DNA of 64,000 nucleotides from Chryseobacterium piperi (GTDB lineage: Bacteria; Bacteroidota; Bacteroidia; Flavobacteriales; Weeksellaceae). Below are positions 44,369 to 54,618 of this stretch, in pieces. The translations under genes and the position numbers were made by a program. The stretch spans positions 3,844,001 to 3,908,000 of the forward strand of contig NZ_CP023049.2 of assembly GCF_002285635.2 (NCBI RefSeq), given 5' to 3'. The notes under the pieces are model-generated. The model was given only the letters and a program-made list of their open reading frames with translations, ran no database searches and was not told the origin of the DNA. Numbering within the stretch: position 1 is the stretch's first letter; the number at the start of each line of letters is the position of its first letter.

Positions 44369-44473
44369 GTATTATTGATATATTAAAGCTGAAATGAAAT
44401 CTCTTTTTAAAAATATTTTGTAAAAACTTTCTAAAAATCAGTTCATTCCATTTGCTATTTCAAAAATATTTTA

Positions 44474-44481
44474 TAATTTTG
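44474..44481 (+). promoter_or_regulatory. -7 element of the rplK operon promoter
   Basis: TAATTTTG matches TANNTTTG, 97 bases before rplK. The remaining leader could carry autogenous control by ribosomal proteins; none is recognised by eye. Confidence 0.65.
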
Positions 44482-44578
44482 CAGTCCGAAAAGTAGGTTT
44501 ACTATATGTGAGTGCGGTAACCTGCTGAATAATAAATGCTTCCAAACTCATTAATTATTCAAATTAAAAAAAGAAGAA

Positions 44579-45022
44579 ATGGCTAAAAAAGTCTTTAAAA
44601 TGGTAAAGCTTCAGGTGAAGGGAGGGGCTGCAAACCCGTCTCCACCAGTAGGACCTGCATTAGGTTCTGCCGGTGTAAACATCATGGAGTTTTGTAAACA
44701 ATTTAACGGAAGAACTCAGGATAAGCCTGGGCAAGTTTTGCCAGTAGTAATTACTGTATACGAAGACAAGTCTTTTGAATTCGTAATCAAAACTCCTCCT
44801 GCTGCAATTCAGTTAATGGATGCTGCTAAAATTAAAGGAGGTTCCGGAGAACCAAACAGAAACAAAGTAGGTTCTGTATCTTGGGATCAGGTAAAGAAAA
44901 TCGCAGAAGATAAAATGGTAGACCTTAACTGCTTTACATTAGACTCTGCTCTTTCTATGGTTGCAGGTACTGCTAGATCTATGGGATTGAGAGTAACAGG
45001 AACTAAACCAACTAACGCTTAA
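44579..45022 (+). CDS. rplK: 50S ribosomal protein L11
   Basis: 147 residues with the L11 signature [20 protein letters not shown] and [12 protein letters not shown] near the C-terminus. It builds the GTPase-associated centre and the stalk base. First gene of rplKAJL. Confidence 0.98.
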   Translation: MAKKVFKMVKLQVKGGAANPSPPVGPALGSAGVNIMEFCKQFNGRTQDKPGQVLPVVITVYEDKSFEFVIKTPPAAIQLMDAAKIKGGSGEPNRNKVGSVSWDQVKKIAEDKMVDLNCFTLDSALSMVAGTARSMGLRVTGTKPTNA

Positions 45023-45033
45023 AACTTAGAGAA

Positions 45034-45726
45034 ATGGCAAAATTAACAAAGAAGCAAAAGGAAGCTTTAAGCAAAGTAGAAAAAGGAAGAGTATATAACC
45101 TTGAAGAAGGTTCAGCTCTTGTAAAAGAAGTAAACACTGCAAAGTTTGACGCATCTGTAGATATCGCTGTAAGATTAGGAGTAGATCCTAGAAAAGCGAA
45201 CCAAATGGTAAGAGGTGTAGTATCTCTTCCTCACGGAACAGGTAAAGACGTTAAAGTATTAGCTCTTGTAACTCCAGATAAAGAAGCAGAAGCTAAAGAA
45301 GCTGGTGCTGATTATGTAGGTCTTGACGAATATTTACAAAAAATAAAAGATGGTTGGACAGATGTTGACGTTATCGTTACTATGCCAGCTGTTATGGGTA
45401 AATTAGGACCATTAGGTAGAGTATTAGGACCAAGAGGTTTGATGCCTAACCCTAAATCAGGTACTGTAACTATGGACATAGGAAAAGCAGTTTCTGAAGT
45501 AAAATCAGGTAAAATTGATTTCAAAGTAGATAAATATGGTATTATCCACGCAGGTATTGGTAAAGTATCTTTTGATGCTGCTCAATTGAGAGAAAATGCT
45601 CAGGAATTAATCCAGACATTGATCAAAATGAAGCCAACTGCTGCTAAAGGAACATATGTAAAGAGCATTTATTTGTCTTCTACAATGAGCCCGGGTATTG
45701 CAATTGATACTAAATCTGTAAACTAA
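45034..45726 (+). CDS. rplA: 50S ribosomal protein L1
   Basis: 230 residues. Family segments: [40 protein letters not shown] and PNPKSGTVT. It binds 23S rRNA at the L1 stalk and in many bacteria represses its own operon. It starts 11 bases after rplK. Confidence 0.98.
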   Translation: MAKLTKKQKEALSKVEKGRVYNLEEGSALVKEVNTAKFDASVDIAVRLGVDPRKANQMVRGVVSLPHGTGKDVKVLALVTPDKEAEAKEAGADYVGLDEYLQKIKDGWTDVDVIVTMPAVMGKLGPLGRVLGPRGLMPNPKSGTVTMDIGKAVSEVKSGKIDFKVDKYGIIHAGIGKVSFDAAQLRENAQELIQTLIKMKPTAAKGTYVKSIYLSSTMSPGIAIDTKSVN

Positions 45727-45743
45727 TATAAATCCTTAAGACA

Positions 45744-46334
45744 ATGACAAAAGACCAAAAAGTTGTAGCAATACAAGAGATCAAAGATTTGCTTCAGGAT
45801 GCAAAAGTAGTATACGTAGCAGATCTAGACGGTTTGAACGCTGCTAAATCTTCTGATTTCAGAAGACAAGCTTTCAAGCAGAATATCAAAGTGAAAGTAG
45901 TAAAAAATACACTTTTACAAAAAGCAATGGAGCAAATTGACGGAGTAGATTTCTCTGAAATGTTTGAAACTTTCAAGGGTAACTCTGCTTTGATGGTTGC
46001 TGAAACGGCTAATGCTCCTGCAAAATTAATCAAAGACTTTAGAAAAAAAGAAGAGAAGCCGGCTTTGAAGTCTGCTTTTGTACAGGAAACTTTCTATGTT
46101 GGTGACAATAACCTTGATGCTCTAGTAAGCATTAAGTCTAAAGAAGAAATGATCGGTGAAATCATCGGATTACTTCAGTCTCCAATCCAAAGAGTTGTTT
46201 CTGCTCTTCAAAACAAACCTGAAACAGTAGAAGCTAAAGCTGAAGAAGCTGCACCTGCTGTAGAAGAAACTCCTGCTGAATCAGCTCCTGAAGCTGCAGC
46301 AGAAAGCACTGAAGAAACTCCAAGTGCTGAATAA
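45744..46334 (+). CDS. rplJ: 50S ribosomal protein L10 with acidic tail
   Basis: 196 residues. The first 165 are a normal L10 (KVVYVADLDGLNAAKSSDFR, KVVKNTLLQKAM, SPIQRVVSALQNKPE). A low-complexity Ala/Glu tail of about 35 residues follows, beginning TVEAKAEEAAPAVEE. It anchors the L7/L12 stalk. The tail is an extension beyond the usual length, seen in other Bacteroidota as far as I recall. Confidence 0.97.
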   Translation: MTKDQKVVAIQEIKDLLQDAKVVYVADLDGLNAAKSSDFRRQAFKQNIKVKVVKNTLLQKAMEQIDGVDFSEMFETFKGNSALMVAETANAPAKLIKDFRKKEEKPALKSAFVQETFYVGDNNLDALVSIKSKEEMIGEIIGLLQSPIQRVVSALQNKPETVEAKAEEAAPAVEETPAESAPEAAAESTEETPSAE

Positions 46335-46379
46335 TTAGACTCAAAAAATAAATAAAATATCAACAAAAACATTACAACA

Positions 46380-46748
46380 ATGTCAGATTTAAAAAATTTA
46401 GCTGAAACGCTAGTAAACTTAACAGTAAAAGACGTAAATGAATTAGCTACTATCCTTAAGGATGAGTACGGAATTGAGCCAGCTGCTGCTGCTGTAGTAG
46501 TTGCAGGTGGAGCTGCAGGTGAAGCTGCTGAAGAAAAGACTGAATTCGACGTAATTCTTAAGTCTGCAGGTGCTTCTAAATTAGCTATCGTTAAATTAGT
46601 AAAAGATTTAACTGGTGCTGGTCTTAAAGAAGCTAAAGATATCGTAGATGGTGCTCCTGCTCCAATCAAAACTGGTATCTCTAAAGACGAAGCTGAAGCT
46701 CTTAAGAAGCAACTTGAAGAAGCTGGTGCTGAAGTAGAATTGAAATAA
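46380..46748 (+). CDS. rplL: 50S ribosomal protein L7/L12
   Basis: 122 residues. N-terminal dimerisation part, Ala/Gly-rich hinge ([20 protein letters not shown]) and C-terminal domain with [21 protein letters not shown] split across [19 protein letters not shown]. It recruits translation factors. It is followed, after 24 bases, by the end of an IS1182-family element rather than by rpoB. Confidence 0.98.
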   Translation: MSDLKNLAETLVNLTVKDVNELATILKDEYGIEPAAAAVVVAGGAAGEAAEEKTEFDVILKSAGASKLAIVKLVKDLTGAGLKEAKDIVDGAPAPIKTGISKDEAEALKKQLEEAGAEVELK

Positions 46749-46772
46749 TTCAATTTACCTTACAAATAAAAG

Positions 46773-46801
46773 AGGCTGTCTCAAAAGAGATAGCCTTTTT
46801 T
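46773..46801 (+). terminator. Terminator formed by the left end of the IS
   Basis: AGGCTGTCTC/GAGATAGCCT (one G-U pair) followed by T6. It coincides with the terminal inverted repeat of the IS, so the insertion itself supplies a terminator downstream of rplL. Confidence 0.75.
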
Positions 46802-46857
46802 ATGCAAAAAGGAAAGCTTTCGCTTTCCTAATAGTTGCAAATTGATTAATTTGCATT

Positions 46858-48195
46858 GTGTTAAGTACGTCAAAAGTAGTCTTTAAAGATTACACCCCCA
46901 AAGAAAATCTGCTTTTTCCTCCCAATTTATCGGAGTTGATTGATGAGCGACATCCTGTGAAAATTGTTTCAAACATTATTGATGGCTTGGATATCAAAAG
47001 CTTAATTAAAACCTACAAACCTGGCGGAACATCTTGCTACCACCCGAAAATGCTTTTGAAAGTTTTGATTTATGGCTATTTAAGCAATATCTATTCAAGC
47101 CGCAAAATGGAGCAGGCCTTGAAAGAAAACATCCATTTTATGTGGCTCTCTGCAATGAGCCGTCCCGATCATAACACCTTAAACAGGTTCCGTAGTGAAC
47201 GATTGAAAGGTGAGATTAAAGCTATTTTCACACAAATTGTTCTTCTTTTGGAAAAGGAAGGTTTGGTAAGTCTGAAAACCACTTTTGTAGATGGCACCAA
47301 GATAGAAGCCAATGCCAATCGCTATACTTTTGTTTGGGGAAGAGCTGTCAAAAAACACAAAGAAAGGATTGCAGAGCAATTAGAAGAGCTTTGGAACTAT
47401 GCAGAAACAGTTGCCAAAGACGAGCTTGAAAATACAGAAAGTATTGATTTTAAAGAAGTAGATTCTGAAAAAGTAACTCAAACCATCGAAAAGATCAATG
47501 AAGTTTTGAAAGATAAAAAAGTAGCTTCAAAAGTTCGTCAGAAACTGAATTATGCTAAGAAAAACTGGGCAGATAATTTAGAGAAATATAAAAAACAGCA
47601 AGAATTATTAGAAGATAGAAATTCCTATTCCAAAACCGATACAGACGCTACTTTTATGCGAATGAAGGAGGATCATATGCGAAACGGACAACTAAAACCC
47701 GCTTACAATCTACAAATTTCTACCCATAGACAATTCATTTTACATTATTCAATTCATCCCAACCCAACAGACACCAAAACATTAGCGACTCATTTACTGG
47801 GTTTTGAAGAAAGCTATCATAAAGCTCCCAAAGAGCTTGTTGCTGATGCTGGTTATGGCTCAGAAGAAAATTACAACTTGTTAAAATCTAAGAAAATAAA
47901 AGCTTATGTTAAATATAATTACTTCAGAAAAGATCAGAAATCGGGACAAATAACCACTTCACAAAACAATCCTAAATTGGCAAAAATCAGAGAAAAGGTT
48001 TTCAAACTTCTTAATACCAGCAAGGGCATCAAACTCAGAAAACAAAGATGCCATGATGTTGAACCTGTTTTTGCAGAGCTCAAACACAACAAAAATTTTA
48101 AACGATTCATGCTTCGGGGAAAAAATAAAGTCGAGGTAGAAATCGGCATACTCGCAATTGCCCACAATCTAAAGAAAATGTCAAAAGCAGCCTAA
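46858..48195 (+). CDS. IS1182-family transposase
   Basis: 445 residues from a GTG start. N-terminal helix-turn-helix-like domain (YHPKMLLKVLIYGYLSNIYS, MSRPDHNTLNRFR) and DDE core: TTFVDGTKIEANAN (Asp), ELVADAGYGSEENY (Asp), DVEPVFAELKHNKNFKRF (Glu). The stretch between YFRKDQKSG and KQRCHDVEP is short and has a single Cys, whereas several members of the family as I remember them carry a Cys-rich insertion here. No frameshift. A hairpin GGAAAGC/GCTTTCC precedes the start and may limit translation. Confidence 0.9.
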   Translation: MLSTSKVVFKDYTPKENLLFPPNLSELIDERHPVKIVSNIIDGLDIKSLIKTYKPGGTSCYHPKMLLKVLIYGYLSNIYSSRKMEQALKENIHFMWLSAMSRPDHNTLNRFRSERLKGEIKAIFTQIVLLLEKEGLVSLKTTFVDGTKIEANANRYTFVWGRAVKKHKERIAEQLEELWNYAETVAKDELENTESIDFKEVDSEKVTQTIEKINEVLKDKKVASKVRQKLNYAKKNWADNLEKYKKQQELLEDRNSYSKTDTDATFMRMKEDHMRNGQLKPAYNLQISTHRQFILHYSIHPNPTDTKTLATHLLGFEESYHKAPKELVADAGYGSEENYNLLKSKKIKAYVKYNYFRKDQKSGQITTSQNNPKLAKIREKVFKLLNTSKGIKLRKQRCHDVEPVFAELKHNKNFKRFMLRGKNKVEVEIGILAIAHNLKKMSKAA

Positions 48196-48421
48196 AACAG
48201 ACTGCTTTTTTGACTTATATCTTCTTTTTTCCAAGATATTTTTTTTATTCAAAATATCGAAATCTTTTTTCAATGAAATACTAAAAAGAGACTGTCCTTT
48301 TGAGACAGCCTCTTTTTATTTTTATGTATTGGGTCTTAGTAAATAAAATATTAACATTTTAGATGCTTTTGTTTGATGCTTTTTTTGTATCCTTGCGGTG
48401 ATTAATCGTTTAAGGATTTTT

Positions 48422-49708
48422 ATGAAAAACACACTACTTTTAAAAACAATTATTTTGACATTGGTGCTTTCCAGCTATAGTATGGTGAAGGCCCAATATG
48501 ATCCCAATCAAGATCTTGATGGGGATGGAATCATTAATTCTATTGATTTAGATGATGATAACGATGGAATTCCGGATCTTCTGGAAAGCCCACCTTCTAA
48601 TACAGTTGTCAATGGTACTTTTACCGGTACTTCAGCGCCATGGGTATTAGGCACAGGTTGGGTTTTCAACAGTGGGGGAGGAAATGTTAGAATTGAAACG
48701 GATAATGTTTCAAATAGAGATTTAAGACAAACGGTAAATAACCTTAATAGAACCAATGGAACCATTGCTTTAACCATGAGACTTGGTGCTCAGGATGGAA
48801 GTAATGCAGCTGGATCTACTGCTTCGCTGCAGGTTATTCTTAATGGTACTGTATATGCTACAATTAATAATGGTACTACACGAAGTACGGCAACGAATAA
48901 TATTACCATAACATTGGCGAACGGAGCGACATCTAACTTTACTCCGTATACTACAGCTGTTGCGACAGGATATACTTTCCAGACATTTACCATTAATATT
49001 CCATACAATTCTCCTGGTACGGCTGATCTTATTTTCAGAGCGACAACAGTATTGGATGACTGGACTCTGGATGATATTGCTATTCCTGCTTTTATAGAAG
49101 ATACAGATGGCGACGGTATTCCCAATTATCAGGATTTGGATTCTGATAATGATGGTTGTTTAGATGCTATGGAAGGAGATGAAAATGTTGCATACAGCAT
49201 GCTGGTTGCTGCAGCTCCGGGTTTAACAGTGGGGACAGGGTCTACAGCACCTAATCAAAATCTATGTTCTACCGGAGCTTGTGTTGATGCTCAGGGAGTT
49301 CCTGTAGTGGTTAATGCAGGAGGGGCTGCAGATATTGGTTCGGATCAGGGACAAGGAATAGGAGATTCTAAAAATAATGCTGTTATAGCTTGCTATTGTT
49401 ACAAGCCAGTAGTAACAGCGGGTACTGCTCTAAATACACCATATGGAATAACAGCTTTAGGAAGGGCAGGAGCTAATAGTGGAAACTGGCCTATGGTAAG
49501 AAAAGGAGCCTGGACTGCTCTTGAAGCAAAAACTAAAGGCTTTGTTCCTAACAGATTGACTTCTACACAGATTTCAGCAATTCCTGCTGCTAATTTAGTA
49601 GAAGGAATGATGGTTTACAATACAACTCTAGATTGCTTACAGGTAAATACAAATGGAACAGCATCAGGCTGGGCTTGCTTTAATACGCAAACATGTCCCA
49701 CCAATTAA
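48422..49708 (+). CDS. Exported protein with thrombospondin type 3 calcium repeats
   Basis: About 428 residues from the ATG at 48422. Signal peptide ending MVKAQ, then DLDGDGIINSIDLDDDNDGI, a TSP3 calcium-binding repeat, a beta-sandwich region (NGTFTGTSAPWVLGTGWVFN) and a second TSP3 repeat (DTDGDGIPNYQDLDSDNDGC). The C-terminal part ends with a VYNT-type motif, LVEGMMVYNTTLDCLQVNTN, also found in the next gene and in the VGINT cluster. Probably a surface or secreted adhesion-type protein. A -7-like TATCCTTG lies at 48388-48395. Confidence 0.75.
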   Translation: MKNTLLLKTIILTLVLSSYSMVKAQYDPNQDLDGDGIINSIDLDDDNDGIPDLLESPPSNTVVNGTFTGTSAPWVLGTGWVFNSGGGNVRIETDNVSNRDLRQTVNNLNRTNGTIALTMRLGAQDGSNAAGSTASLQVILNGTVYATINNGTTRSTATNNITITLANGATSNFTPYTTAVATGYTFQTFTINIPYNSPGTADLIFRATTVLDDWTLDDIAIPAFIEDTDGDGIPNYQDLDSDNDGCLDAMEGDENVAYSMLVAAAPGLTVGTGSTAPNQNLCSTGACVDAQGVPVVVNAGGAADIGSDQGQGIGDSKNNAVIACYCYKPVVTAGTALNTPYGITALGRAGANSGNWPMVRKGAWTALEAKTKGFVPNRLTSTQISAIPAANLVEGMMVYNTTLDCLQVNTNGTASGWACFNTQTCPTN

Positions 49709-49739
49709 ATCTCTCAATAACTAGTTTAAAAAATCAAAA

Positions 49740-50273
49740 ATGAAAAATATATTAACGACGCTATTTTTATTGTTTTTTTGCTCGGCATTTACACAAGTTG
49801 CTATTGGAAAGCAGTCTGTTTCATCAGCTTCCGCCTCTTTGGATTTCGGTTCTGCAAACAGGGGAATGCTTTTGCCATGGACTACTTCAGCATCAGCTGT
49901 TACGCCAGTGGTGAATGGAACTATGATATATGATCTTTCTGACCATAAGATCAAAGTAAGATACAATTCAGGCTGGAAGGATCTTAGTGTAGATAATTCA
50001 GGAACGACTGTAGACCCGGTAACAAGTGTAGACGGGGTGGCTATACAAAATTCAGCAACTGAAATTGCAACTTCTAAGGTAACGGTAGGAACTCTTGCTT
50101 CAACTTCGGGTGTATTGGTGTTGGAAGACACTAATAAAGCAATGGTTCTGCCAAAGGTATCAAGCCCACATCTTAATATCATTAATCCGGCACCGGGAAT
50201 GATTGTTTATGATACCAACTCAAAACAACTTGCCGTCTACAACGGTAAAGTTTGGTCTTTTTGGAAACAATAA
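49740..50273 (+). CDS. Exported VYDT-type protein
   Basis: 177 residues. Signal peptide MKNILTTLFLLFFCSAFTQ, then VAIGKQSVSSASASLDFGSA, NRGMLLPW, NGTMIYDLSDHKIKVRYNSGW and, near the end, GMIVYDTNSKQLAVYNGKVW. The repeated (M/I)YD(T/L) plus aromatic W pattern is that of the exported modules elsewhere in the window. It follows the TSP3 gene by 31 bases and ends before a very strong terminator, so the two form a unit. Confidence 0.65.
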   Translation: MKNILTTLFLLFFCSAFTQVAIGKQSVSSASASLDFGSANRGMLLPWTTSASAVTPVVNGTMIYDLSDHKIKVRYNSGWKDLSVDNSGTTVDPVTSVDGVAIQNSATEIATSKVTVGTLASTSGVLVLEDTNKAMVLPKVSSPHLNIINPAPGMIVYDTNSKQLAVYNGKVWSFWKQ

Positions 50274-50294
50274 CGACACCTTATTTTTTTTATA

Positions 50295-50330
50295 AAACAA
50301 AACCTCTTCAAAATGAAGGGGTTTTGTTTG
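50295..50330 (+). terminator. Strong terminator directly before the rpoB promoter
   Basis: A 16-bp stem, AAACAAAACCTCTTCA with TGAAGGGGTTTTGTTT (one G-U pair), loop AAA. Its last three bases are also the first three bases of the rpoB -33 element. Confidence 0.9.
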
Positions 50331-50358
50331 TGAATGTGGATAACTTTTCGTATCTTTG
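50327..50358 (+). promoter_or_regulatory. rpoB promoter
   Basis: TTTG (50327-50330), exactly 20 bases, TATCTTTG (50351-50358): full consensus. It gives rpoBC its own transcription start about 320 bases before the rpoB start codon. Confidence 0.88.
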
Positions 50359-50684
50359 CTCCTCTTTTGGCGCTAACTAATTGTATGTAAATCTATAAAA
50401 TATTATAAATCAACTCTTTCATGAATATGAAGGGGATTTCATGTTTATAGATATTGCGGTAATTCTGCCTCAAAAGTATTAAAAATATTTTGCATTACGC
50501 TGTGAAAAGATATACCAGTGTTGCAGTTAGAATTAGAAAGTAAGAACAAAGAACAAAGAATAAAGACCAATTCTGATAGCGCCAAACATCTAAAGGTCTT
50601 TTCTCTTTCATCTTTTCTCTTTTTGTCTTCTTCTGATATTTTTTTGTAAAATCAAAATATTTTTTAACCCTTCTTAAAAGTTTT
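50359..50684 (+). other. Structured rpoB 5' leader
   Basis: No gene. A perfect 10-bp inverted repeat, TTTGGCGCTA (50366-50375) and TAGCGCCAAA (50577-50586), would close a domain of about 220 nt at the 5' end of the transcript. A second pair, AAAGACC/GGTCTTT, and purine/pyrimidine tracts (repeats of AGAACAA, then TCTTTTCTC-type runs) follow. It may mediate feedback on rpoBC expression. Confidence 0.5.
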
Positions 50685-53600
50685 ATGAGTAAAACAACAG
50701 CAACAACTAGGGGGAATCAGAGAATTAACTTCTCATCAGCGAAAGGAAAAATTATCACTCCAGACTTCTTGGATATCCAATTAGAGTCTTTTAAAGAGTT
50801 TTTCCAGCTTGATACCCTTCCTGAAGACAGGAAAAAAGAAGGTCTGCATAAGACTTTCCAGGAAAATTTCCCAATTACAGACTCTAGAAACCAATTCGTA
50901 TTGGAATTTTTAGATTATCTGGTAGATTCTCCACGTTATTCAATAGATGAGTGTGTAGAAAGAGGATTGACGTATTCAGTTCCTCTAAAAGCAAGGCTTA
51001 AATTGTATTGTACAGACCCTGAACATGAGGATTTCCAAACCGTAGTTCAGGATGTATATTTAGGTCCGGTGCCTTACATGACGCCTAGTGGATCTTTCAT
51101 CATCAATGGTGCAGAGAGAGTTATCGTTACGCAGTTACACCGTTCACCTGGTGTATTCTTCGGACAGACTTACCACGCTAACGGAACTAAGCTTTACTAT
51201 TCAAGAATTATTCCTTTTAAAGGATCTTGGATGGAATTTACTACGGATATCAACAGCGTAATGTATGCGTATATTGACCGTAAGAAAAAATTACCATTAA
51301 CTACTTTATTAAGAGCTATCGGATTTGAATCTGATAAAGATATCCTTCAGATCTTCGACCTTGCGGAAGAAGTGAAAGTTTCTAAAGCTGCCCTTAAAAA
51401 AGTTGAAGGAAGAACATTGGCTGCGAGAGTATTGAACACTTGGTTCGAGGATTTCGTAGACGAAGATACAGGTGAGGTTGTTTCTATTGAAAGAAACGAA
51501 ATCATCCTGGATAGAGAAACTATTCTTGAAAAAGAACACTTAGATCTTATTCTTGATGCTGGAGTGAAATCGATCCTGATTCACAAAGAAAACAGCAATG
51601 AATTCTCTATCATCCAGAATACATTACAAAAAGACCCTACTAACTCTGAAAAAGAAGCAGTAGAATATATTTACCGTCAGTTAAGAAATGCAGATCCGCC
51701 AGATGAGGAAACGGCAAGAGGAATTATTGAAAAATTATTCTTCTCTGAGCAGAGATACTCACTAGGAGAAGTAGGACGTTACAGATTGAACAAAAAGCTA
51801 GGTCTAAATATCCCTACAACAACTGAAGTTCTTACAAAAGAAGATATCATTGCGATCGTAAGACATTTGATCGAATTGGTAAACTCTAAAGCGGAGGTTG
51901 ATGATATTGACCACTTATCAAACAGAAGAATTAAGACTGTTGGTGAGCAATTAGCAGGACAGTTCGGTGTAGGTCTTTCAAGAATTGCAAGAACGATCAA
52001 AGAGAGAATGAACGTTAGAGATAACGAAATCTTTACTCCGCTTGATCTTGTTAATGCGAAGACTTTAACATCAGTTATTAATTCATTCTTTGGTACCAAC
52101 CAGCTATCTCAGTTCATGGACCAAACCAACCCATTGTCAGAGATCACTCACAAGAGAAGATTATCTGCACTAGGGCCTGGTGGTTTATCAAGAGAAAGAG
52201 CAGGTTTCGAGGTTCGTGACGTTCACCATACTCACTATGGAAGAATTTGTCCGATTGAAACTCCGGAAGGACCGAACATTGGTTTGATCTCTTCTTTGGG
52301 AATCTATGCGAAAATTAACAACTTAGGTTTCATCGAAACTCCATATAGAAAAGTAGAAAACAGTAAGATTGATCTTACTTCTGATCCTATTTATCTGAAT
52401 GCGGAAGACGAGGAAGATAAAGTAATCGCTCAGGCTAACGTAGAATTGAACGATAACGGTGAATTCGTAACAGATAGAATTATTGCAAGACTAGATGGTG
52501 ACTACCCTGTAGTTGAGCCGCAGCAGGTTGACCTTATTGACGTTGCACCAAACCAGATTTCTGGTATTTCTGCTTCATTAATTCCTTTCTTGGAACATGA
52601 TGATGCGAACCGTGCGTTGATGGGATCTAACATGATGCGTCAGGCCGTTCCTCTATTGAAGCCACAGGCTCCAATCGTTGGTACAGGTCTTGAGCAGCAA
52701 GTTGCAAGAGATTCAAGAATTTTGATCAATGCTGAAGGTACAGGTACTGTAGAATATGTAGATGCAGATAAGATCACTATTAAATATGAAAGAAGCGATG
52801 ACGAAGATCTAGTATCATTCGAATCTGCTACTAAAACATATAACCTTACTAAGTTTAGAAAAACTAACCAAAGTACTACCATTACACTAAGACCAAACGT
52901 AAGAGTAGGTGAAACAGTACAAAAAGGACAAGTACTTTGTGATGGTTATGCTACTGAAAATGGAGAATTAGCTCTTGGTAGAAACTTAGTGGTTGCGTTC
53001 ATGCCTTGGAAAGGATATAACTTTGAGGATGCGATCGTAATCAATGAAAAAGTTGTTCGTGAAGACTGGTTTACTTCTATCCACGTAGATGAGTATTCTC
53101 TTGAAGTTCGTGATACCAAATTAGGTATGGAAGAATTGACAGCAGATATTCCAAACGTTTCTGAAGAAGCTACTAAAGATCTTGATGAAAACGGGATGAT
53201 CAGAATTGGTGCTGAAGTGAAGCCTGGTGATATTATGATTGGTAAAATCACACCTAAAGGTGAATCTGACCCAACTCCTGAAGAAAAACTTCTTAGAGCA
53301 ATCTTTGGTGATAAAGCTGGTGATGTAAAAGATGCATCATTAAAAGCTGACTCTTCATTAAGAGGAGTTGTGATCAACAAGAAATTGTTCTCTAGAAATA
53401 TTAAAGATAAAAAGAAGAGAACTGAAGAAAAACTTAAACTTGAAGAAATTGAAAACACTTACAAGGCTAAGTTTGATGAGTTGAGAAATACTTTAATTGA
53501 AAAATTAAATACACTTGTAAGTGGGAAAACTTCTCAAGGGGTTACAAACGACCTTGATGAAGAAATCATCGGTAAAGGTGTGAAATTCACTCATAAATTA

Positions 53601-54506
53601 TTGACTTCAGTTGAAGATTACGTTAACGTTAGTGGTGCAGATTGGACTGTTGATAATGATAAGAATGAATTGATCAAACAATTGATTCATAATTATAAAA
53701 TCAAATTCAACGATATCCAAGGAGTTAAAAACCGTGAGAAATTTGCAATTTCAATCGGAGATGAGCTTCCAGCAGGTATCATGAAGTTGGCTAAAGTTTA
53801 TATCGCTAAGAAACGTAAACTAAATGTAGGGGATAAAATGGCAGGACGTCACGGTAACAAAGGTATCGTGTCAAGAATCGTTCGTGAAGAAGATATGCCA
53901 TTCCTAGAAGATGGAACACCGGTAGATATCGTATTGAATCCACTTGGGGTACCTTCTCGTATGAACATCGGACAGATTTATGAAACAGTTCTTGGATGGG
54001 CTGGTCAGAAATTAGGAATGACGTTCGCTACACCAATCTTCGATGGAGCAACTCTTGAGCAGATTACTGAGTATACTGAAAAAGCAAGTCTTCCTAAGTT
54101 TGGTAACACTCACCTTTATGATGGTGGTACCGGAGAAAGATTTACTCAGCCTGCAACAGTAGGGGTAATCTATATGTTGAAATTAGGACACATGGTAGAT
54201 GATAAGATGCACGCACGTTCTATCGGTCCTTACTCATTGATTACTCAGCAGCCGTTAGGAGGTAAAGCTCAGTTCGGAGGTCAGAGATTTGGAGAGATGG
54301 AGGTTTGGGCTCTTGAAGCATTCGGAGCATCTAACATCTTGAGAGAGATCCTGACAGTGAAGTCTGATGACGTGATTGGTAGAGCAAAAACTTACGAAGC
54401 TATTGCAAAAGGTGAATCTATGCCTGAACCAGGTATTCCGGAATCATTCAATGTACTACTTCATGAGTTACAAGGTCTTGGATTAGACGTAAGATTGGAG
54501 GAGTAA
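50685..54506 (+). CDS. rpoB: DNA-directed RNA polymerase subunit beta
   Basis: 1,273 residues, full length. Segments recognised: the rifampicin region [20 protein letters not shown], then [53 protein letters not shown], and the C-terminal [20 protein letters not shown]. The rifampicin-determining region shows the usual residues (Gln, Asp, His, Ser in family positions), with no obvious resistance change. rpoC follows after 112 bases. Confidence 0.99.
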   Translation: MSKTTATTRGNQRINFSSAKGKIITPDFLDIQLESFKEFFQLDTLPEDRKKEGLHKTFQENFPITDSRNQFVLEFLDYLVDSPRYSIDECVERGLTYSVPLKARLKLYCTDPEHEDFQTVVQDVYLGPVPYMTPSGSFIINGAERVIVTQLHRSPGVFFGQTYHANGTKLYYSRIIPFKGSWMEFTTDINSVMYAYIDRKKKLPLTTLLRAIGFESDKDILQIFDLAEEVKVSKAALKKVEGRTLAARVLNTWFEDFVDEDTGEVVSIERNEIILDRETILEKEHLDLILDAGVKSILIHKENSNEFSIIQNTLQKDPTNSEKEAVEYIYRQLRNADPPDEETARGIIEKLFFSEQRYSLGEVGRYRLNKKLGLNIPTTTEVLTKEDIIAIVRHLIELVNSKAEVDDIDHLSNRRIKTVGEQLAGQFGVGLSRIARTIKERMNVRDNEIFTPLDLVNAKTLTSVINSFFGTNQLSQFMDQTNPLSEITHKRRLSALGPGGLSRERAGFEVRDVHHTHYGRICPIETPEGPNIGLISSLGIYAKINNLGFIETPYRKVENSKIDLTSDPIYLNAEDEEDKVIAQANVELNDNGEFVTDRIIARLDGDYPVVEPQQVDLIDVAPNQISGISASLIPFLEHDDANRALMGSNMMRQAVPLLKPQAPIVGTGLEQQVARDSRILINAEGTGTVEYVDADKITIKYERSDDEDLVSFESATKTYNLTKFRKTNQSTTITLRPNVRVGETVQKGQVLCDGYATENGELALGRNLVVAFMPWKGYNFEDAIVINEKVVREDWFTSIHVDEYSLEVRDTKLGMEELTADIPNVSEEATKDLDENGMIRIGAEVKPGDIMIGKITPKGESDPTPEEKLLRAIFGDKAGDVKDASLKADSSLRGVVINKKLFSRNIKDKKKRTEEKLKLEEIENTYKAKFDELRNTLIEKLNTLVSGKTSQGVTNDLDEEIIGKGVKFTHKLLTSVEDYVNVSGADWTVDNDKNELIKQLIHNYKIKFNDIQGVKNREKFAISIGDELPAGIMKLAKVYIAKKRKLNVGDKMAGRHGNKGIVSRIVREEDMPFLEDGTPVDIVLNPLGVPSRMNIGQIYETVLGWAGQKLGMTFATPIFDGATLEQITEYTEKASLPKFGNTHLYDGGTGERFTQPATVGVIYMLKLGHMVDDKMHARSIGPYSLITQQPLGGKAQFGGQRFGEMEVWALEAFGASNILREILTVKSDDVIGRAKTYEAIAKGESMPEPGIPESFNVLLHELQGLGLDVRLEE

Positions 54507-54618
54507 ATTAAAGATTTAATTATTAAAAAATTAAAGAATTAATCAACTCCGAGATGATAAGAGCGAAAGGAATTTATAAATCTTTCAATCTTTTAATCTT
54601 TTAATCAAAATAAAAATT

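Larger units (their letters stand above)
46772..48313 (+). mobile_element. IS1182-family insertion sequence
   Basis: One transposase gene flanked by inverted repeats GAGGCTGTCTCAAAAG (left, from 46772) and CTTTTGAGACAGCCTC (right, to about 48312). Both ends fold into terminator-like hairpins. Flanking AAATAAAA on the left and TTTTATTT on the right could hide a short target duplication, not resolved by eye. It lies between rplL and the exported-protein genes preceding rpoB. Confidence 0.9.

Noticed and set aside
46208..46753. 181-codon minus-strand frame opposite rplJ and rplL
   Set aside because: An artefact of the Ala/Glu-rich codons of the genuine ribosomal proteins; highly biased composition and no start context.
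52946..53458. 170-codon minus-strand frame opposite rpoB
   Set aside because: Shadow of rpoB; serine/leucine-rich antisense translation.
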